NCBI GenBank assembly: GCA_900239685.1
Contig: OENT01000267.1
Span: forward strand, 62,001-126,000
Length of the DNA stretch: 64,000 nt
Direction of reading: 5' to 3'
Source of the DNA: Rotaria macrura
Taxonomy: Eukaryota; Rotifera; Eurotatoria; Philodinida; Philodinidae
A model generated the notes under the pieces. That model was not told where the DNA came from. It was given only the letters and a program-made list of their open reading frames with translations, and made no database searches. Shown piece by piece: positions 23,774 through 37,447 of the stretch (the stretch's first letter is position 1; every line of letters starts with the position of its first letter). The translations under genes and the position numbers were made by a program.

Positions 23774-26700
23774 GATCAATTTTTTACAAGAAGAAAATTA
23801 ACATGAATATGACGATAAGAACAAATGACAATTGTGTGGCCTTATCTTAAATAAATTCGAGTATTTAAATAATGTTTTTTTTCAATAGTAGAAAAGAGAA
23901 AGCATTCGGTTAAAATACCTTGGTGATTCAGCGAGAGAGAAAGTGAATGACAGGAGTAAGTAAATAATGATTGAAACAGAAAAACAACAAATTATTTTAA
24001 ACAATAAACGATCGCCCTGTTGGTTCTTATGTCTATATACCTTCACTGTTTTATGATGTGTGCTAATGCATTAGTGTGTTAGATTGCAATGCTGAGTTCC
24101 TGTAGGTAATTCATACGAACCGGTTTCTTTTGTGTCTTGAATTGAATTTTTATAAGAGTCAAAAATAAATAAAGAAAGAAAGAAAGAAGACATATAAACG
24201 TTTCTAGATGTCGCACCCTTGCATTCTTTACTCTTTTCAGAAACTATATATATATGGTACTGTATGTCGATACATATCGGATAAGACGTATGTTTATGAA
24301 TGACATACATAGTCAAGATTGTCTGAACGTTTTTATTATTATCACTCTTGCTGATTAAAAATAATACATCATTGGAAGAATAGATCATTTTCAACTGATT
24401 CATTCGTAAAGAAAAGCTTTACAACGTCTAATTATAATCCAGGATTATAATTGCAATAGTTCACCACAGTATTAAATGTCAAAAAATAAGTTTGATTGTG
24501 CTTTTTCAGCAATTCGAAGAGTTTCTTCTTAATATGCACCACCATTGGTCTTGCCCCTGGTCAAATGTGCAAGAAAAACTTACACTGTATGTAATTTAAA
24601 ACGTCGCATTTCAACGATCAAGCTTTTACTCTTAACTATATTAAATTTCGCTGAATGGTTTCTCTGTCTATTCGACTCTTAGTAGAACAGAAAATGAAGA
24701 CATTGCAGATACTATAGAGGTATCCACAGGGGGAATTTTCGCACCCTGCCTGTCCTGTTTATGGGTATTAGTTTCGCGTTTTGTTCCCAAGAACGTAAGT
24801 GTGTTCGCACTCGTCAAGAACGAAAGTCACGCGAACCATTGCAACCGTAGCCCGCTTAACAGAAAAATCATAAGATGACCATGCTTTCGACCCTATGCCT
24901 TGCCCTATTCTGGAGCAGGATAAAGTACTTCTGATAAATAATCAGTTTATTTGAATCTTACTGCTCATAAAAGCATTCACTTTGGCTAGCCTTTTCAATC
25001 ACTATTCATGGGGGATTATGAATTATGTCCTCTCAAAGTCGAAGTGAATAGTTATGGTCAAATTTGATTGGCATGGCTCTTTTTTCATTTGCTTCATAGT
25101 AGTCGAAATCGAGAACCTAATATCGGTTATGATGAGAGGTTATCGTGTATTTCCAAGTAATGTATGCATTATGTACTAGTCTATAATGTTAAAAAAATAA
25201 AGTTAACAACCAAGAAAAAACTTGTATGGCGTCATTCTTTGTTGATGAGGTTGCTGCATCATGAAATGCAGATGTATCTAACTAAACAATTACAAATTTT
25301 AGAATAAAGATAATAGAATACAAGTATAGACTGTTCAATTCGTCGGCTAGATCCATGCTATTATATGATCTGAAAAGTTTAGGAACTAAAATAGAAAATT
25401 TTCGAAAAACCAAAGGCCTTAGGGGAGCACGTAGTTACTGTTTTTCATGATTAATTCGTTCAAAATTTCTTAGCAACTTTTCACATTCATATTTCGATGA
25501 ATGGAGCGGAAGAGCAATCATGATATATGTATGTTAGGATGCGCTAACATACAGCTAGTTTATTGAAATTCGTTCCATGCATGATATTTCACAGTATGGT
25601 GTGATTCACCTGCCATGACAAAAAAGTTTTCTTGTCTTTACCTGTTGACAACAATAATATTGAATGAAATCTAAGGAGTGACTTGTATATATCAAAAAAC
25701 GAATTCTAGTTTATCGAGTATGAGTATGAATGAATTGATAAGATGACTGTTCATTATTTTAAAATGTTAACATTCAGAAATGTTCATCGATATCGTTGAA
25801 GTTTATGCAATCGTATGTTAAGTTAGTAGCAGATTTGAGATTTTTATGGGTGCATTTCGCTCTTAGATTTGTGTTAACCTTCCAATCGATTATGTTGAAT
25901 GAAAAATCCAAGTGTTTGAGAAATGCATGCATATTGTAGTAGGTGCAGATCATGATTCCGAAATAAGTACACGCGAGGTGTTGGAGGAAAGAAAGAAGGT
26001 TAGGTTATCAAATTTTTTCAGAAATTTCTTTAGATTCTATTAGTGATTAGAGCTAGCAACTAAAGTATTGAGCAAGTCACGAGTAAACAAGTCTTTTGAG
26101 TAATCAGTAAATTTGTATCTGAAGTTCGTTAAACTATCAATGAAAAATCTGAGATATATCACTAAGATGAGTGAAGTTTCTTATTGTTTTTGTGACGCAA
26201 AAAAATTGATAATTATATATGATAATATTCATATTCAAATGAATTGATTTTTGAAATCAAAATCGATAGAACTGCTCGTACGCCTGTCGATTAATTCGTT
26301 GACCAAAAACTAATTGATATTGTCTTTCATCTGTTTGATGACCAACTATATGAATGTCTGAAGAGATTTATGTGATGCTTACAAGAGAATGGAAAAAAAA
26401 AATCTTTTTATCATTATGGAAAAACGTTCTCATGTTGATGTGCTAACAGAATATTCTTAACCATGATCATTTACTCTTAAAATAAATGTGAAAAACTAAA
26501 AAAACAAACTAATGCGTGTAAACGCTGAGAGTTTTCAAGTAGAGAAAAGTGTACACACGTACACGTCCGATATTCTTGGCTATGTTTCGATTGAATCAGT
26601 AATGATTTAAAAAAGGAGACAATAAAAAAGAAGATTAAAAACATGGATGAAAGACGCGTTTAAAACTGTTAACTGAGAGAAAATATGATCTTTTCGATGC

Positions 26701-27669
26701 CTCACTGTTTTAATCACAATTGACTCGTAATTAGAAATCGCAATTGCTGTCCAAAAACGATGGAAAACTTTTACGCGTTGAAATGCATTTTCAAAAACGT
26801 TTTTTTTCCTTCAGATTCAATCATAGACGTAGTATCAACACTATGCAGTTTGGATCGTACTGAACTTCCGATTAAAAAAATAGTCGGTGTATTTTAATAA
26901 ATCTACAGTGCAAACAGAGAACACACTAGAAATTTAAATTCTTACAAAGAACTGTTTTTAGCATTCTGGTTTTCTCTATTTTATACAATAAACTCCGATG
27001 CCCATAAACATTAAATCATTTTAAAAATATTTTCATGATCAAATCTGGCTCAAATACTTGAGAGGAAAACGAAAATAAAAAGTGATGTTAATCTAAAATT
27101 TCCGCGTAGAAGCATTGAATAAAAGATCAAGAAAATTTTCAGCCGCCTATCAAAATAAAAGACTTGACTCAATTTATATTGTTAAAAAAAAAATAATGCA
27201 AAATAATGTGTGTTCAATTCGTCGTAACAGTCTCCTCTATAGTCCACTACTAATATATCAAACTATAGTTGAATGTCTGCTATTGAACTTGACCAAGGCG
27301 AACCTTGATTTTCGCTAATGAAGAAATCTGTCTTCTACGACTGGAACGTTAGATTTTCATTTTATTTGCGTTAGCTTGTCAGACAAAGTTTGACTTACAT
27401 TTTAGTATAAATAACGATGACAGAGTAATATTTTATAATAGAAGCTGTAATGTACTGATATCTATCACATCAACATAATAACCGCGCGATATTACTTACA
27501 AAAGCCATCCTCTCATTGGTATGTACATTAAACTAATCAAATGGATCCTAAAATTTCCTCTCTTTCTTCCTTTTGAAATTTCCAACAATTACAGAAGTCT
27601 TTCATACAATTTGACTCGAGTTTATTAAAATAGAGATAATATTATTTGGGTTTCGATCACAATCCATTG
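23774..27669. other. Intergenic region between BET and USP19 (divergent promoters)
   Basis: The two flanking genes point away from each other, so this 3.9 kb should hold both promoters. Visible items are an AAAG repeat around 24166-24186, a perfect palindrome at 24430-24452, and a locally GC-richer patch at about 24720-24900 with no coding sense. A 110-codon minus frame at 24071-24403 has no recognisable domain and is not called. Confidence 0.5.
24430..24452. promoter_or_regulatory. Perfect palindrome with paired TAATCC sites
   Basis: An 11-base arm is exactly mirrored around one central base. It contains TAATCC and GGATTA head to head. TAATCC is the core recognised by K50 homeodomain proteins (Otx/Pitx/Bicoid class), so this could be a dimeric binding site about 660 bp upstream of the BET start. 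Chance cannot be excluded. Confidence 0.3.
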
Positions 27670-30600
27670 ATGACGCCCAACGTGACTGATGATGAACCTC
27701 TACTAGATTCGTATAAATTTCAAGATTTGAATGATACTATTATTGTAAATTTTTACGTGAAAGGGCCTATTGAACAGAAAGATATTGATGTTGTTCCTGA
27801 CATTGATGCTCTTGAGGTTTCTACAATAGGTAATTAGTAACAATAAATAATGAAACAATATTTGTGAAATACGAAATTCATACAATCTTTATTCTAGCAG
27901 GTGAAAAATGGAAATTTCAATTGTATGATCATATTTACTCTGATAGAACTCAAGTAGAAACTGAGATAAATGAGTCGCAAACACAAACGAAAATTGAAAT
28001 TCGTTTGTATAAACAACGAGGCAATACCATATGGCCACAACTTTATTGTCTTCAATCGAGTCCAATAACACCACAACGTGATAATCTACAGAATCAACAA
28101 ATTGATTCCACAATTGAGCAACAAGAAGCGCATTCATTATCAATAAAAAGATTAACAACTTCCTTTTCAGAAACAATGCATCAGAAAGCTGTTTCAAATA
28201 TTAGCGTAAAACAAGTATATAATTGTCAAGTACAATTCACTGAAACAAATTTTACGGTTATATTCTATACGAAGTGTGATTAATTCACTGGTTGCTTTCT
28301 GTGTTTTATATTGACATTCCGTTTTCTAGAGACGAGGATTTTCTTCGACTTCATTCCATATCTTCAAATACTCCAATTAAAATATTTGTTCGAGTGAAAG
28401 AGCGTATTAAACCCGATCAATGTTCATATGAAGTTAAATCATCCTCTATTGAAATTGTACTTACTAAGGAAGATGCCATGGCAGCAAACTGGAATCAACT
28501 TGAACCATACGAATATTTTGATTCTCGTTCAACGACACATTCATCACCATTAGCCCCACATCCACTTGCAAGGACAATGGACGTCTCTAGCTTGTATGAT
28601 TTAAGTATGGGTGAGATTTAATCATACGAATATAGTCGATCAGCGCGATAGTTATTTTGAACTGATGCCAGATTTTATTTATCTATTCACTTTAGTACAA
28701 GAGGAAAGGAGTCCCATTCATCTTTTATTCTTAGGTAAAGTTTTGATGAACATTAAAGAATTAAAGTAAATGTACAGCAAGCAAAGGTCCAACCAGACTG
28801 GTATTTAATAGGCATGGCCTGCCTGTTGCAGGCCTACAACTTACGAGCCTGTATAGCAATTTTTTTAAAGCCTATATCGTAATAAGAGTAATATATGATT
28901 TTTAGTATTGAATTTTATAGAAAGTTTAATCAGTTAATGGGATCAATTTAGATGACAGTAATGGATGTGAAAATTCAAGAAGATATGTAAAATTGTTTGC
29001 TATAGAGTGACGTGCCTTTCTTATTTTTGTGCCACACGTAGTAAGAATTAGAATAGAACCAAAACTCTGACCCACAGAGAAATTTTGCTCGTTAGTTAAA
29101 GTTAGACTAGGGAATCGTAATATTTTACTATAAGGAAGATTCTTCTAGGAAGTGATTGCTTTGGAGCAAAAATCGATCAACGTAAAAATCGATTGTTGAA
29201 TCTAATGTGGTACTTATATAAGAAGGGCGTAGACGGTGCACGCTTTTATTCTACATTTAATATGAATTGAAAAACATGGATATTTAGAAATATAAAGCAA
29301 TCGATACATAAATATTCAGAAAATTTAAACATCTCCATCAGACTATATGATAATTCAGATGATCGCTAACACATCGATAGTTAAGTAGAACCGTTTACCT
29401 CCAAACATCGGATTTAAAATATGCATGGACTAAATCAAATGATCCGAGTTTACTGCGAGAAGATACGCAAGAGTCAAAGTCTTTCAATAATCACTTTCAA
29501 AACGCATAAAATAATTTTGAGTACATAAAAATCGTTTGTGGAGGTCTGTTTCACAGCGTATCGATTCGCTCTTTTATGTTAATAAACTGGAATATTTTTC
29601 CTCGTAGATTGGATTGTTAGAGTCATTCGTAAATATTTTTTCTCAATTCATTTTTGAAATTCTTCCTATTCAAATGCCATCCTTGAAATCTAACTCATTT
29701 GAATCAGTTTTTTAAACATAAAACTAATAATGTATATGATAAAAAATTCCTCTCACAGAATACAACTAGTCATGCCAGATGGTCTAGCATTTTTAAGCGG
29801 CCTGCCTGCCACAGGTCACGCCTAAAATTTGTTGGAACTCTGATAGAAAGATCATTGGTACTTATTTTCTTAGTCTCGTTGCCATTTGAACTAGTATCGA
29901 TATCCTAAGTAAAATTTTTATTGCTAAATTATTGCATTTTCACGAACAAATAGTTTAGAAGAAATCTCAATCATGAAATTCATGCATTATCTCACTTTTA
30001 TCTTCATTCTAGTAGATTTCATAGAATTGTCAATATTCTGTAGGATATAATAAACAAAGATTGTGAATTTAATTTTTCTTCAATTTCAAATATGTGTTGA
30101 ACGTAATGTTTTAGTATTGAATATATTTGTGTTTTCTCGAACGATTTCAATATTTTTGATCATCTCAATTCAGTTGAAAGACACAAAAAAAAGAGATGCT
30201 CAGCTCAAATACTATTGAGTATCTATCATAAAATTTCTCGAGAAAATTTACTGAAATAAAACTAGTCAACTCACTAAACAAGACGAACAAGCGTTCGTCT
30301 AGAATCATTTAAAAAGAATTTCGATCTCATCGTTGTTTCAATAGAGTACAATTTATAAAGTTATATTTCTAGCATAGAAAAGTGAATTGTAACAAAAAAG
30401 ATTTGATAAGAAACATTCCACTCTGATATTTCACTTATACATACATTTCATGATTCATAGAATATTCTAATACTAAAGTCTATGGTAGTCGATATTTATG
30501 AATGAGAAATATTGTAAGTAGTTAATAGATGATTGTTTTGACTTAGACCATACGAATATTACCCGGATTAAACGATCCGTTATAAACGATGTACTGAAAT

Positions 30601-33600
30601 CTCCAAAGTTTACTTGTTGAAACATGTTTTTGATGAGTCAACTAAGTAGAATAATCATCGTCTTATTATAAAACACACTTAAGAATCTCAATCGGATTTC
30701 GATAATCCAGAGACTTTCTGTAGGTGTTTAAAAGGTGAAATTACATGTGTATTATCTCATCGTATTGATATTTTGTTATTTTTGGAGCAATGGGAATATG
30801 TTTAAAGAGCACTATCATGCATAATAGATCGTATCATATCTATGATGTTCCACATAATCGTTGAATTAAACTTGTATAAATATATACATTGTACTTGTAT
30901 CATTATCAGCATGATTTATTTGATGAAAATTATTCTCGAAAAATATCATTATCTGTTAAACATGATACTTTATAACTGTAAAATAGTATCTGTAACTATT
31001 TTTTCTGTAGGCTTTGTTTCATCGTCACTCGTATCCACCAATCGAATGGTAGAATAGTTTTTCGTTCTAATTTGTATGTTTATTTTTGCTTATTTTAGAC
31101 ACATAAAACTCCTGTTCGATCACTAGCGTATGAAACAGATATTAAACATACACCAACCATATCATCAACAACATCGTTAGGTTACACTGGTATATATAAT
31201 CCAGCTAACTCATGCTTTATGAATGCTGCTTTACAATGTTTATCAAATACACGCGAATTACGTGATTACTTTCTACGTAAGATAGAGTTGTTTTTGTTTT
31301 TCAACGTTTCTTTTTCTACAAATACATTTTGTATTTGTTTCCGATAGAACCAAATTCTTGTATTGAATTAAATCGAGTAAATCCACTTGGAATGAACGGT
31401 GCAATGGCTGAAGAATTTGCTTCAATAATTAGAGAACTATGGGTGGGAAAATATAGTTATATTTTCGCAAATCAACTTAGAGTTAGATTCATAGCATTTA
31501 GTTTTCAATTATTTAGTGTTTATTATTGTAGGATTATGCAGCAAAACGACATCAAGAATTTGTTGGTAATGGACAACATGATGCACAAGAACTATTGACA
31601 GTTTTACTTGATGCTATTCATGAAGTGAGTAGTATTCATATTGAAAAACATTGACTTCAACTTTATGCGTTCTATTCAAGGATCTCAATCGAATCATTCA
31701 TAAACCACTTGTACCACCAGTAGAAGATGGAGATCGACCTGACGAGGTAAATAAATCGAGATGTTATACATAATTATCTAGGGTACATACGAAAAATGAT
31801 GGCATCGATACTATCATATTGTGTGAGAATGTCAAAAAGAATTTCATAACATATACCTATATTCATATTGGCAATAGAATTAATGGTCTCGTAGTCTTTC
31901 CTATTCGCTCCCGCTTCGGTTGAAATAATAATAAGTAAGTTTTAGCATAGTCATAGATATTCGTTCGAAAGCAATTAAAAGTAGACTTCTCGGTTATGTA
32001 TCAAACTGTTGACGAGGCTGTTTTCATTCATTTAAAAGTTACGTTCTAGTATCAGTGATACGATTCGATTAGATGATGAATTTTCGAGGAAGAATCTAAT
32101 GTCATACGAAGAAAGTAAATAGTACTACATACATAGTTTATAGAGTAAAATGCCCTTTTCAAGAAATACAACGATGATAAACATAGTTTGATAAAAGTTG
32201 TTCGAATATCAAGCATAGAACCTGACGTAATAAATCTGTAGAGACGTTATTGTCGTTAATTATCGAACCAAATATTTTTGATAAAAATAATGATTTAGAA
32301 CACGCACAGAACCAATACAGGTGTATGAAAACTTAGAAAATCCTATCTGAAGTATCTCCACAGTAATTATAATATCGATGTCATCACGTTTGATTTGTTT
32401 TCATAATGATGATATGAATAAGCTTGGTTTTTTCGTACCAATAGACTGTTGCTGATGAATATTGGCGTGGTTATCGAAGTCGTAATGATTCAATAGTTGT
32501 TCAATTATTTACTGGACAATTTAAATCGAAAACGAAATGTCCACAATGCAATAAAGTTTGTTTGATAGAATGAAATGTTGAATGAAAAATATTTCAATAA
32601 TCATTCAAGGAATCAGTTACATTCGATCCGTTTACATCAATATCGGTACCATTACCAAAATATGTAACTATTGACATAATAGTTACATATCGAAATGAGG
32701 AAAAATCACCGATTAAGGTTTGTTTGACATTGTCGAAAGAAAAATCATTTATTAAACATTATTTTTTTAGTATCGTCTGGTTATATCATCCGATGGTACC
32801 ATCGCAGAATTGAAACGTCGCTTATCAAATAAATGTGGTTTACCAGTTGATAAAGTTGCTTTTTAAAAAAACAAATCTCTACGTGTTTCTCTTAATTTTT
32901 ATATTCATTTACATAGATGTTAGCATATAGAATGCACAACAGTCATTCAATTGAATATCTTAAAGATGAAGACAAAATTAACACGAGTACTTATTCTTTA
33001 AATGCATTTGACTTGACTTATATGTAAGTTTTCTAAAAAAATTCTCGTAAGAAAAAAAAAACAAAGAATTTACAAATATTCTTATTTGATTTTGTTTTTT
33101 TGAGTTATCTCTTAATATAAGAGAAAACACAAATCTGTATATTATTCAAGTTCTGAAAGGCTAAGATAGAACTGAGGAGTGAAAAAAATATCTAGACTAT
33201 AAAAGATAGTCTAAGTTATTCAGTTTCACAAAAGTCGAAAAAAATCGATGTAGAGATCACTACTCTAATTTTGTCTTTAAAAAGATGCAATAGGTAGGAC
33301 AAGGACGAACCCGGCTCATGGTTTTCAATTATTCGTACTGATCTATTCAACGTAGATTGACCTTGATTGATTAAAACATGCTCTTCAAATTTTTCTCGAT
33401 TTGTTTTTCATAGTTCTTTAAACCGTAACTAGCAATATAGAAAAGTGACATATAACAGTATTTAAATAAAAATATATTTCTAATATAATTAATTCTATAG
33501 AACTGAAACATTAACAAGTGCCGAATGTAACAATGAACCTATTATTCAACTGGTATTTTATCAACGTATATTTAAAGTACCTGATTACTTATCATCATGT

Positions 33601-36600
33601 GCCTATTGTCAGGCATCACTAAAGCTTGAAAGATCATTAGAACCTTGTAGCAATTGCTATCGTGTATCATATTGTGATCAGTTAGTTGTATTAGATTTCG
33701 TTTCATTGATTTGTACTTCATTGTAATGTTGTTTATGTATAGACGATGCCGACAATTACATGCAACGTACCATAAAGATACATGTGATGATGGGTTAAGG
33801 GATAATTATGAAATTATTGGTCTTCCATTTATTGTATCATTACCAGAATCAAAATTCACATGTAAAAATGTATTTGAACAAGTAAATATACATACTAAGT
33901 GAGTTATCGAATACATTCTATTAGAAGTGGTAATTTAACATAAATAATTTATCCTTTCTTTCAAAGTACCTATGTAGATGTTCAATTGGAACAATCTAGA
34001 TCAGTTCAACGATCACATCTATCAAATGATGACTTTAATCGTGATTATAGTGACTTTGATGATTACGGAAGAGTTACTGATGTTGAAGACGAAGATAGGT
34101 AAAATTTAATTCTTCAATGAATAGATATATTTTGTGACGAACTTCAATATCCTACGTTGTTTATTTGATTTAAACTTAGCAAATATTCATCGAGTACTTA
34201 GCAGCTATCACAGAAAAATAGTTTACCTTTGTATCGATATTAAAACATAACATTATTTGAAGTTTTGTCTTACTTCAACCGTGTTCTATCATAAACTCAA
34301 ACATAATATATTCTACAACTTTTAATTATTAATTAATTCTTTCAGTGATCTACTATTTAATCCTTTATTGAACGGGAACAAACAACTTCGACATTTCATT
34401 TTCGATTATTTGAGCTAGATGACCATCTTCGAAAGACGGTCATCGTTATCCTTTCAATCAGTGAATCGAATGTATATATATATAAAGTCTTATATTTTCT
34501 TTCATGAAAAATTTACTATAGATTCTTCCATTGCCTGTACTTCTCAGTACTTGTAGTATAGATTTTCATTTTTGAGTATTTTGACATATGCCAGCTATTT
34601 TGCCTGTGAGATTCTTGTACAGAATACGAACATTCTAATTGATGATGTCTAAGAAAACACTAGAATCGGTTGATGGAAAAGGTCCCCCACAGCAATGATC
34701 CCTCATAAGGATTAAACCATAATCTATAATACGCCTACATAGTTTGTTACCATTCAAAAATATGTTCATGGATTTGCTACCAAAGCAATTCATTCAAAGT
34801 TTCTCGGCATAGACTATAGATAAAAAACGAGTAATAAAAAGTAAACTGTAATTCGAAACTATTAAGAATTACATTACACAACAATAACATTCAACTATTG
34901 TCGAACGTTTTTTCACATAATCGATTGACTAATACGAATCTGTTAACTCAACAATGACCTTTGAGTTCAGTTAAAAATAATTAAAACCGACGCTTTCTAT
35001 ATATGAATTTGTATTGCTGATTAGGAAAATATTTTAATAAATCAATAACAAAATGTTGTCAGACTTTGACTTTGTAACTAGTAGACGCTACGAATGATAT
35101 CATTGTATTATATATATTTAATAAACCGCATAGATACTCCCTCGTTTTGTCAGAAAAAAAAAATTTTCAAAGTATTCTATATTTTCCCCAAAAAAAAAAC
35201 GAAAGTGCTAAGAATTGTTCGTGATAAAGTGTTCATCAATCAGTATTTGGTGTATAAATACGAGGAGAACACTTATGAAATCTATTCATGCATTCCTGAA
35301 AAAAAAACAGAAAAGAAAAATGGACACTGATTGAGAACACGATGCAAAAGAGACCAGAGACGAGCGTCGCCTTTGTTATTTTTCGTAATATCATGATTCT
35401 CCCAATGGTGTTGAAATGCTTGCTGACTCAGCATATGATGTTTCAATTATTCTGTTTTTCTCTCCAGAGACAATCAATCATCTCGCTGTCTAACATCAAT
35501 TCAGCGAAAAACAAGACATCATATTTATCTGCAAATATATGAGTGCTATATAATGGATTTTCTAAGTTATTCCCTCACTTAAGAGATGCATCTTCGAATA
35601 ATGCTTGTACTAAAAATAAAGTACAATAATAATTAGAGTAACATCTGTTCTTTCGTACTGATTTATCGCTTCATTCATAAAAAACAAAACCATCAATGTT
35701 CTCTAATGTGTTACCGATATATGTCGTGTCCTTGAAAATAGAAAAATTGTGTTAAAACGAATCCATGCTTTTTCATTGGCATAGAACAAAACTCATAGTT
35801 CAATCGAATATGTTTCATTAACTAAGATTATCCTTATCAATCTTCATGATGAATTTTTCAATGAAATACTTATAACTGACTCATAGGACTACTATTAAAC
35901 TTGAAAATTTTCATTCTATTCGATTGCAAATAATAGAAATGCAATTTAACATTTGCTCTTTATGTTACAATTACATTGTAGCTTTAGTCAACTTTTTTCT
36001 TTTCGTACAAATACATAATCATAATGTTAAATGTATTGTTCGATAGAATATCATAGTATAAATGTCTTCTGGTTGTCTTTAGTTTTAGTGATATTGAAAG
36101 TGCCGATCGAGAAACAATAAAAAGTACACTTTCATCGAGTGATTCATGGTCTATAGTTCGTATTGGCGATTATTTCGTTCATAATCAAAATAAACGACCT
36201 TGTCATGAAAAAGTTGATGACGAAGAAAAAATATCTACAATGATACCAAGCGTTGACAATCATGACGACGAACCAATGAGCACAAATACGGAAACTTCTA
36301 CGAATACTTCGAGCACTAGTAGTAACCGTGATGAGCATGATTTTGATATGGTCGAAGATGCCTATTATTGGAACAAACCATTATATCGTATAATGCCACA
36401 AACAACAGACAAATCAAATAATAATTTGAAAGCAATTCTTGAGCCTGGTTAGCAATTTATTCATTCCAATGAATGAGATAAATATGTTTTTGTTCTTATT
36501 TATTTTAGACGCTGAAAGTGATAAAATTTTACGTTCTCATAAAACATTTTCAATTGATTGGTTTACCGATAATGAATTTGAAGCAGCATTGCGTATTCTA

Positions 36601-37447
36601 CCATCAAGAAATCGTAATGGATTCAATAGACTCGTTGAAGATGATAGTGTTTTTAGTTCTCTATCTGGAGGTACTGTTAAGAAATCATCTTTTCTATGCA
36701 GAGTAATCAGTTTTATTTTCTAGATCAAGAAGTAACACTTCAACAATGTCTTCAATTATTCATCGAACCAGAAGTATTAGGTCCCGATGATAAATGGTAT
36801 TGCCCTACTTGTAAAGAACACATTCAAGCTGAAAAGAAAATGTCCGTTTGGCGTTTACCACCCATATTAATCATACATCTTAAAAGATTTAAATATAGTC
36901 TTACTTCATCCTATGGTTATATGTCGAGTTCAAGAGAAAAGATTGACACGGCAGTTAAATTTCCCATTCAGTATGTGCACAAGGATTCAAAAACTGAAGC
37001 ATGTGTATAATCTCAGTTTTACAATATTTCTCTTTTAGTGATCTTAACATGGCACCATATTGCTCATCAATACCTGAAGAAAATCAACAGTATGAAAATT
37101 CAAATCAATCTCGTTATGATCTCTATGGAGTAATCAATCACCATGGTTCAGCATGGTTCGGACACTATACATCTCATGCAAGGCTTTTAGCTTTCAATGA
37201 TTCAGCAAAGACAGAGATAGGTATGTAAAAGTAACTTTCGAAAAAGAAAGAACGCAACACGTATATCATTATGATTTACACAGGCTGGCGTTACTTTAAT
37301 GATCAATATGTTTCAGCCCTTGGAAACGTTAAGGATCTTGTTCGATCAGATGCATATGTACTTTTTTATCGTCATCGTAATTTGCCGATTAATTTCCCCT
37401 CACAAGAACAATTACAACATACTCTATTAGAATCAACGACTATGTGA
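27670..37447 (+). CDS. USP19: Ubiquitin carboxyl-terminal hydrolase 19 homologue
   Basis: This deubiquitinase removes ubiquitin from client proteins; USP19 works with HSP90/HSC70 through its CS domains. Exons: 27670-27829, 27901-28273, 28330-28610, 31011-31048, 31099-31276, 31348-31481, 31532-31624, 31681-31746, 32445-32555, 32610-32717, 32771-32854, 32917-33023, 33501-33680, 33743-33898, 33967-34098, 36083-36447, 36509-36670, 36724-36970, 37039-37220, 37284-37447; all phases close, about 1106 residues. Two CS/p23-like domains lie at about 14-105 and 155-250. The USP Cys box (NPANSCFMN, Cys323) is followed by a ubiquitin-like insert and a MYND zinc finger at 611-652 with all eight ligands (C-x2-C, C-x2-C, C-x3-C, H-x3-C). 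An acidic Ser/Asp-rich linker follows, then the second catalytic half with WYCPTCKEH and the His box FGHYTSHAR (His1034), and an F-N-D motif near 1057-1059. There is no C-terminal membrane anchor, unlike the ER form of vertebrate USP19. Confidence 0.93.
28809..29824. mobile_element. Possible non-autonomous DNA element in USP19 intron 3
   Basis: The ends read TAGGCATGGCCTG and, inverted, TAGGCGTGACCTG (11 of 13 identical), with further GCAGGCC similarity inside. Both ends are GC-rich against an AT-rich intron. The roughly 1.0 kb between them has no coding capacity. I found no convincing target-site duplication, so boundaries are tentative. It lies inside the 2.4 kb third intron (28611-31010). 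Confidence 0.4.
34099..36082. other. Long USP19 intron (15), no gene seen
   Basis: This 2.0 kb intron separates the MYND-linker exon from the acidic linker exon. It contains only short, featureless open frames and A-rich runs. No repeat structure was recognised. Confidence 0.6.

Noticed and set aside
24071-24403. 110-codon minus frame upstream of the BET gene
   Set aside because: Low-complexity Ser/Ile/Lys content, overlaps simple repeats, no similarity recognised.
27889-28197. 102-codon minus frame opposite USP19 exon 2
   Set aside because: Antisense shadow of the CS-domain coding sequence.
36144-36338. 64-codon minus frame opposite the USP19 acidic linker
   Set aside because: Shadow of the Asp/Ser-rich coding strand.
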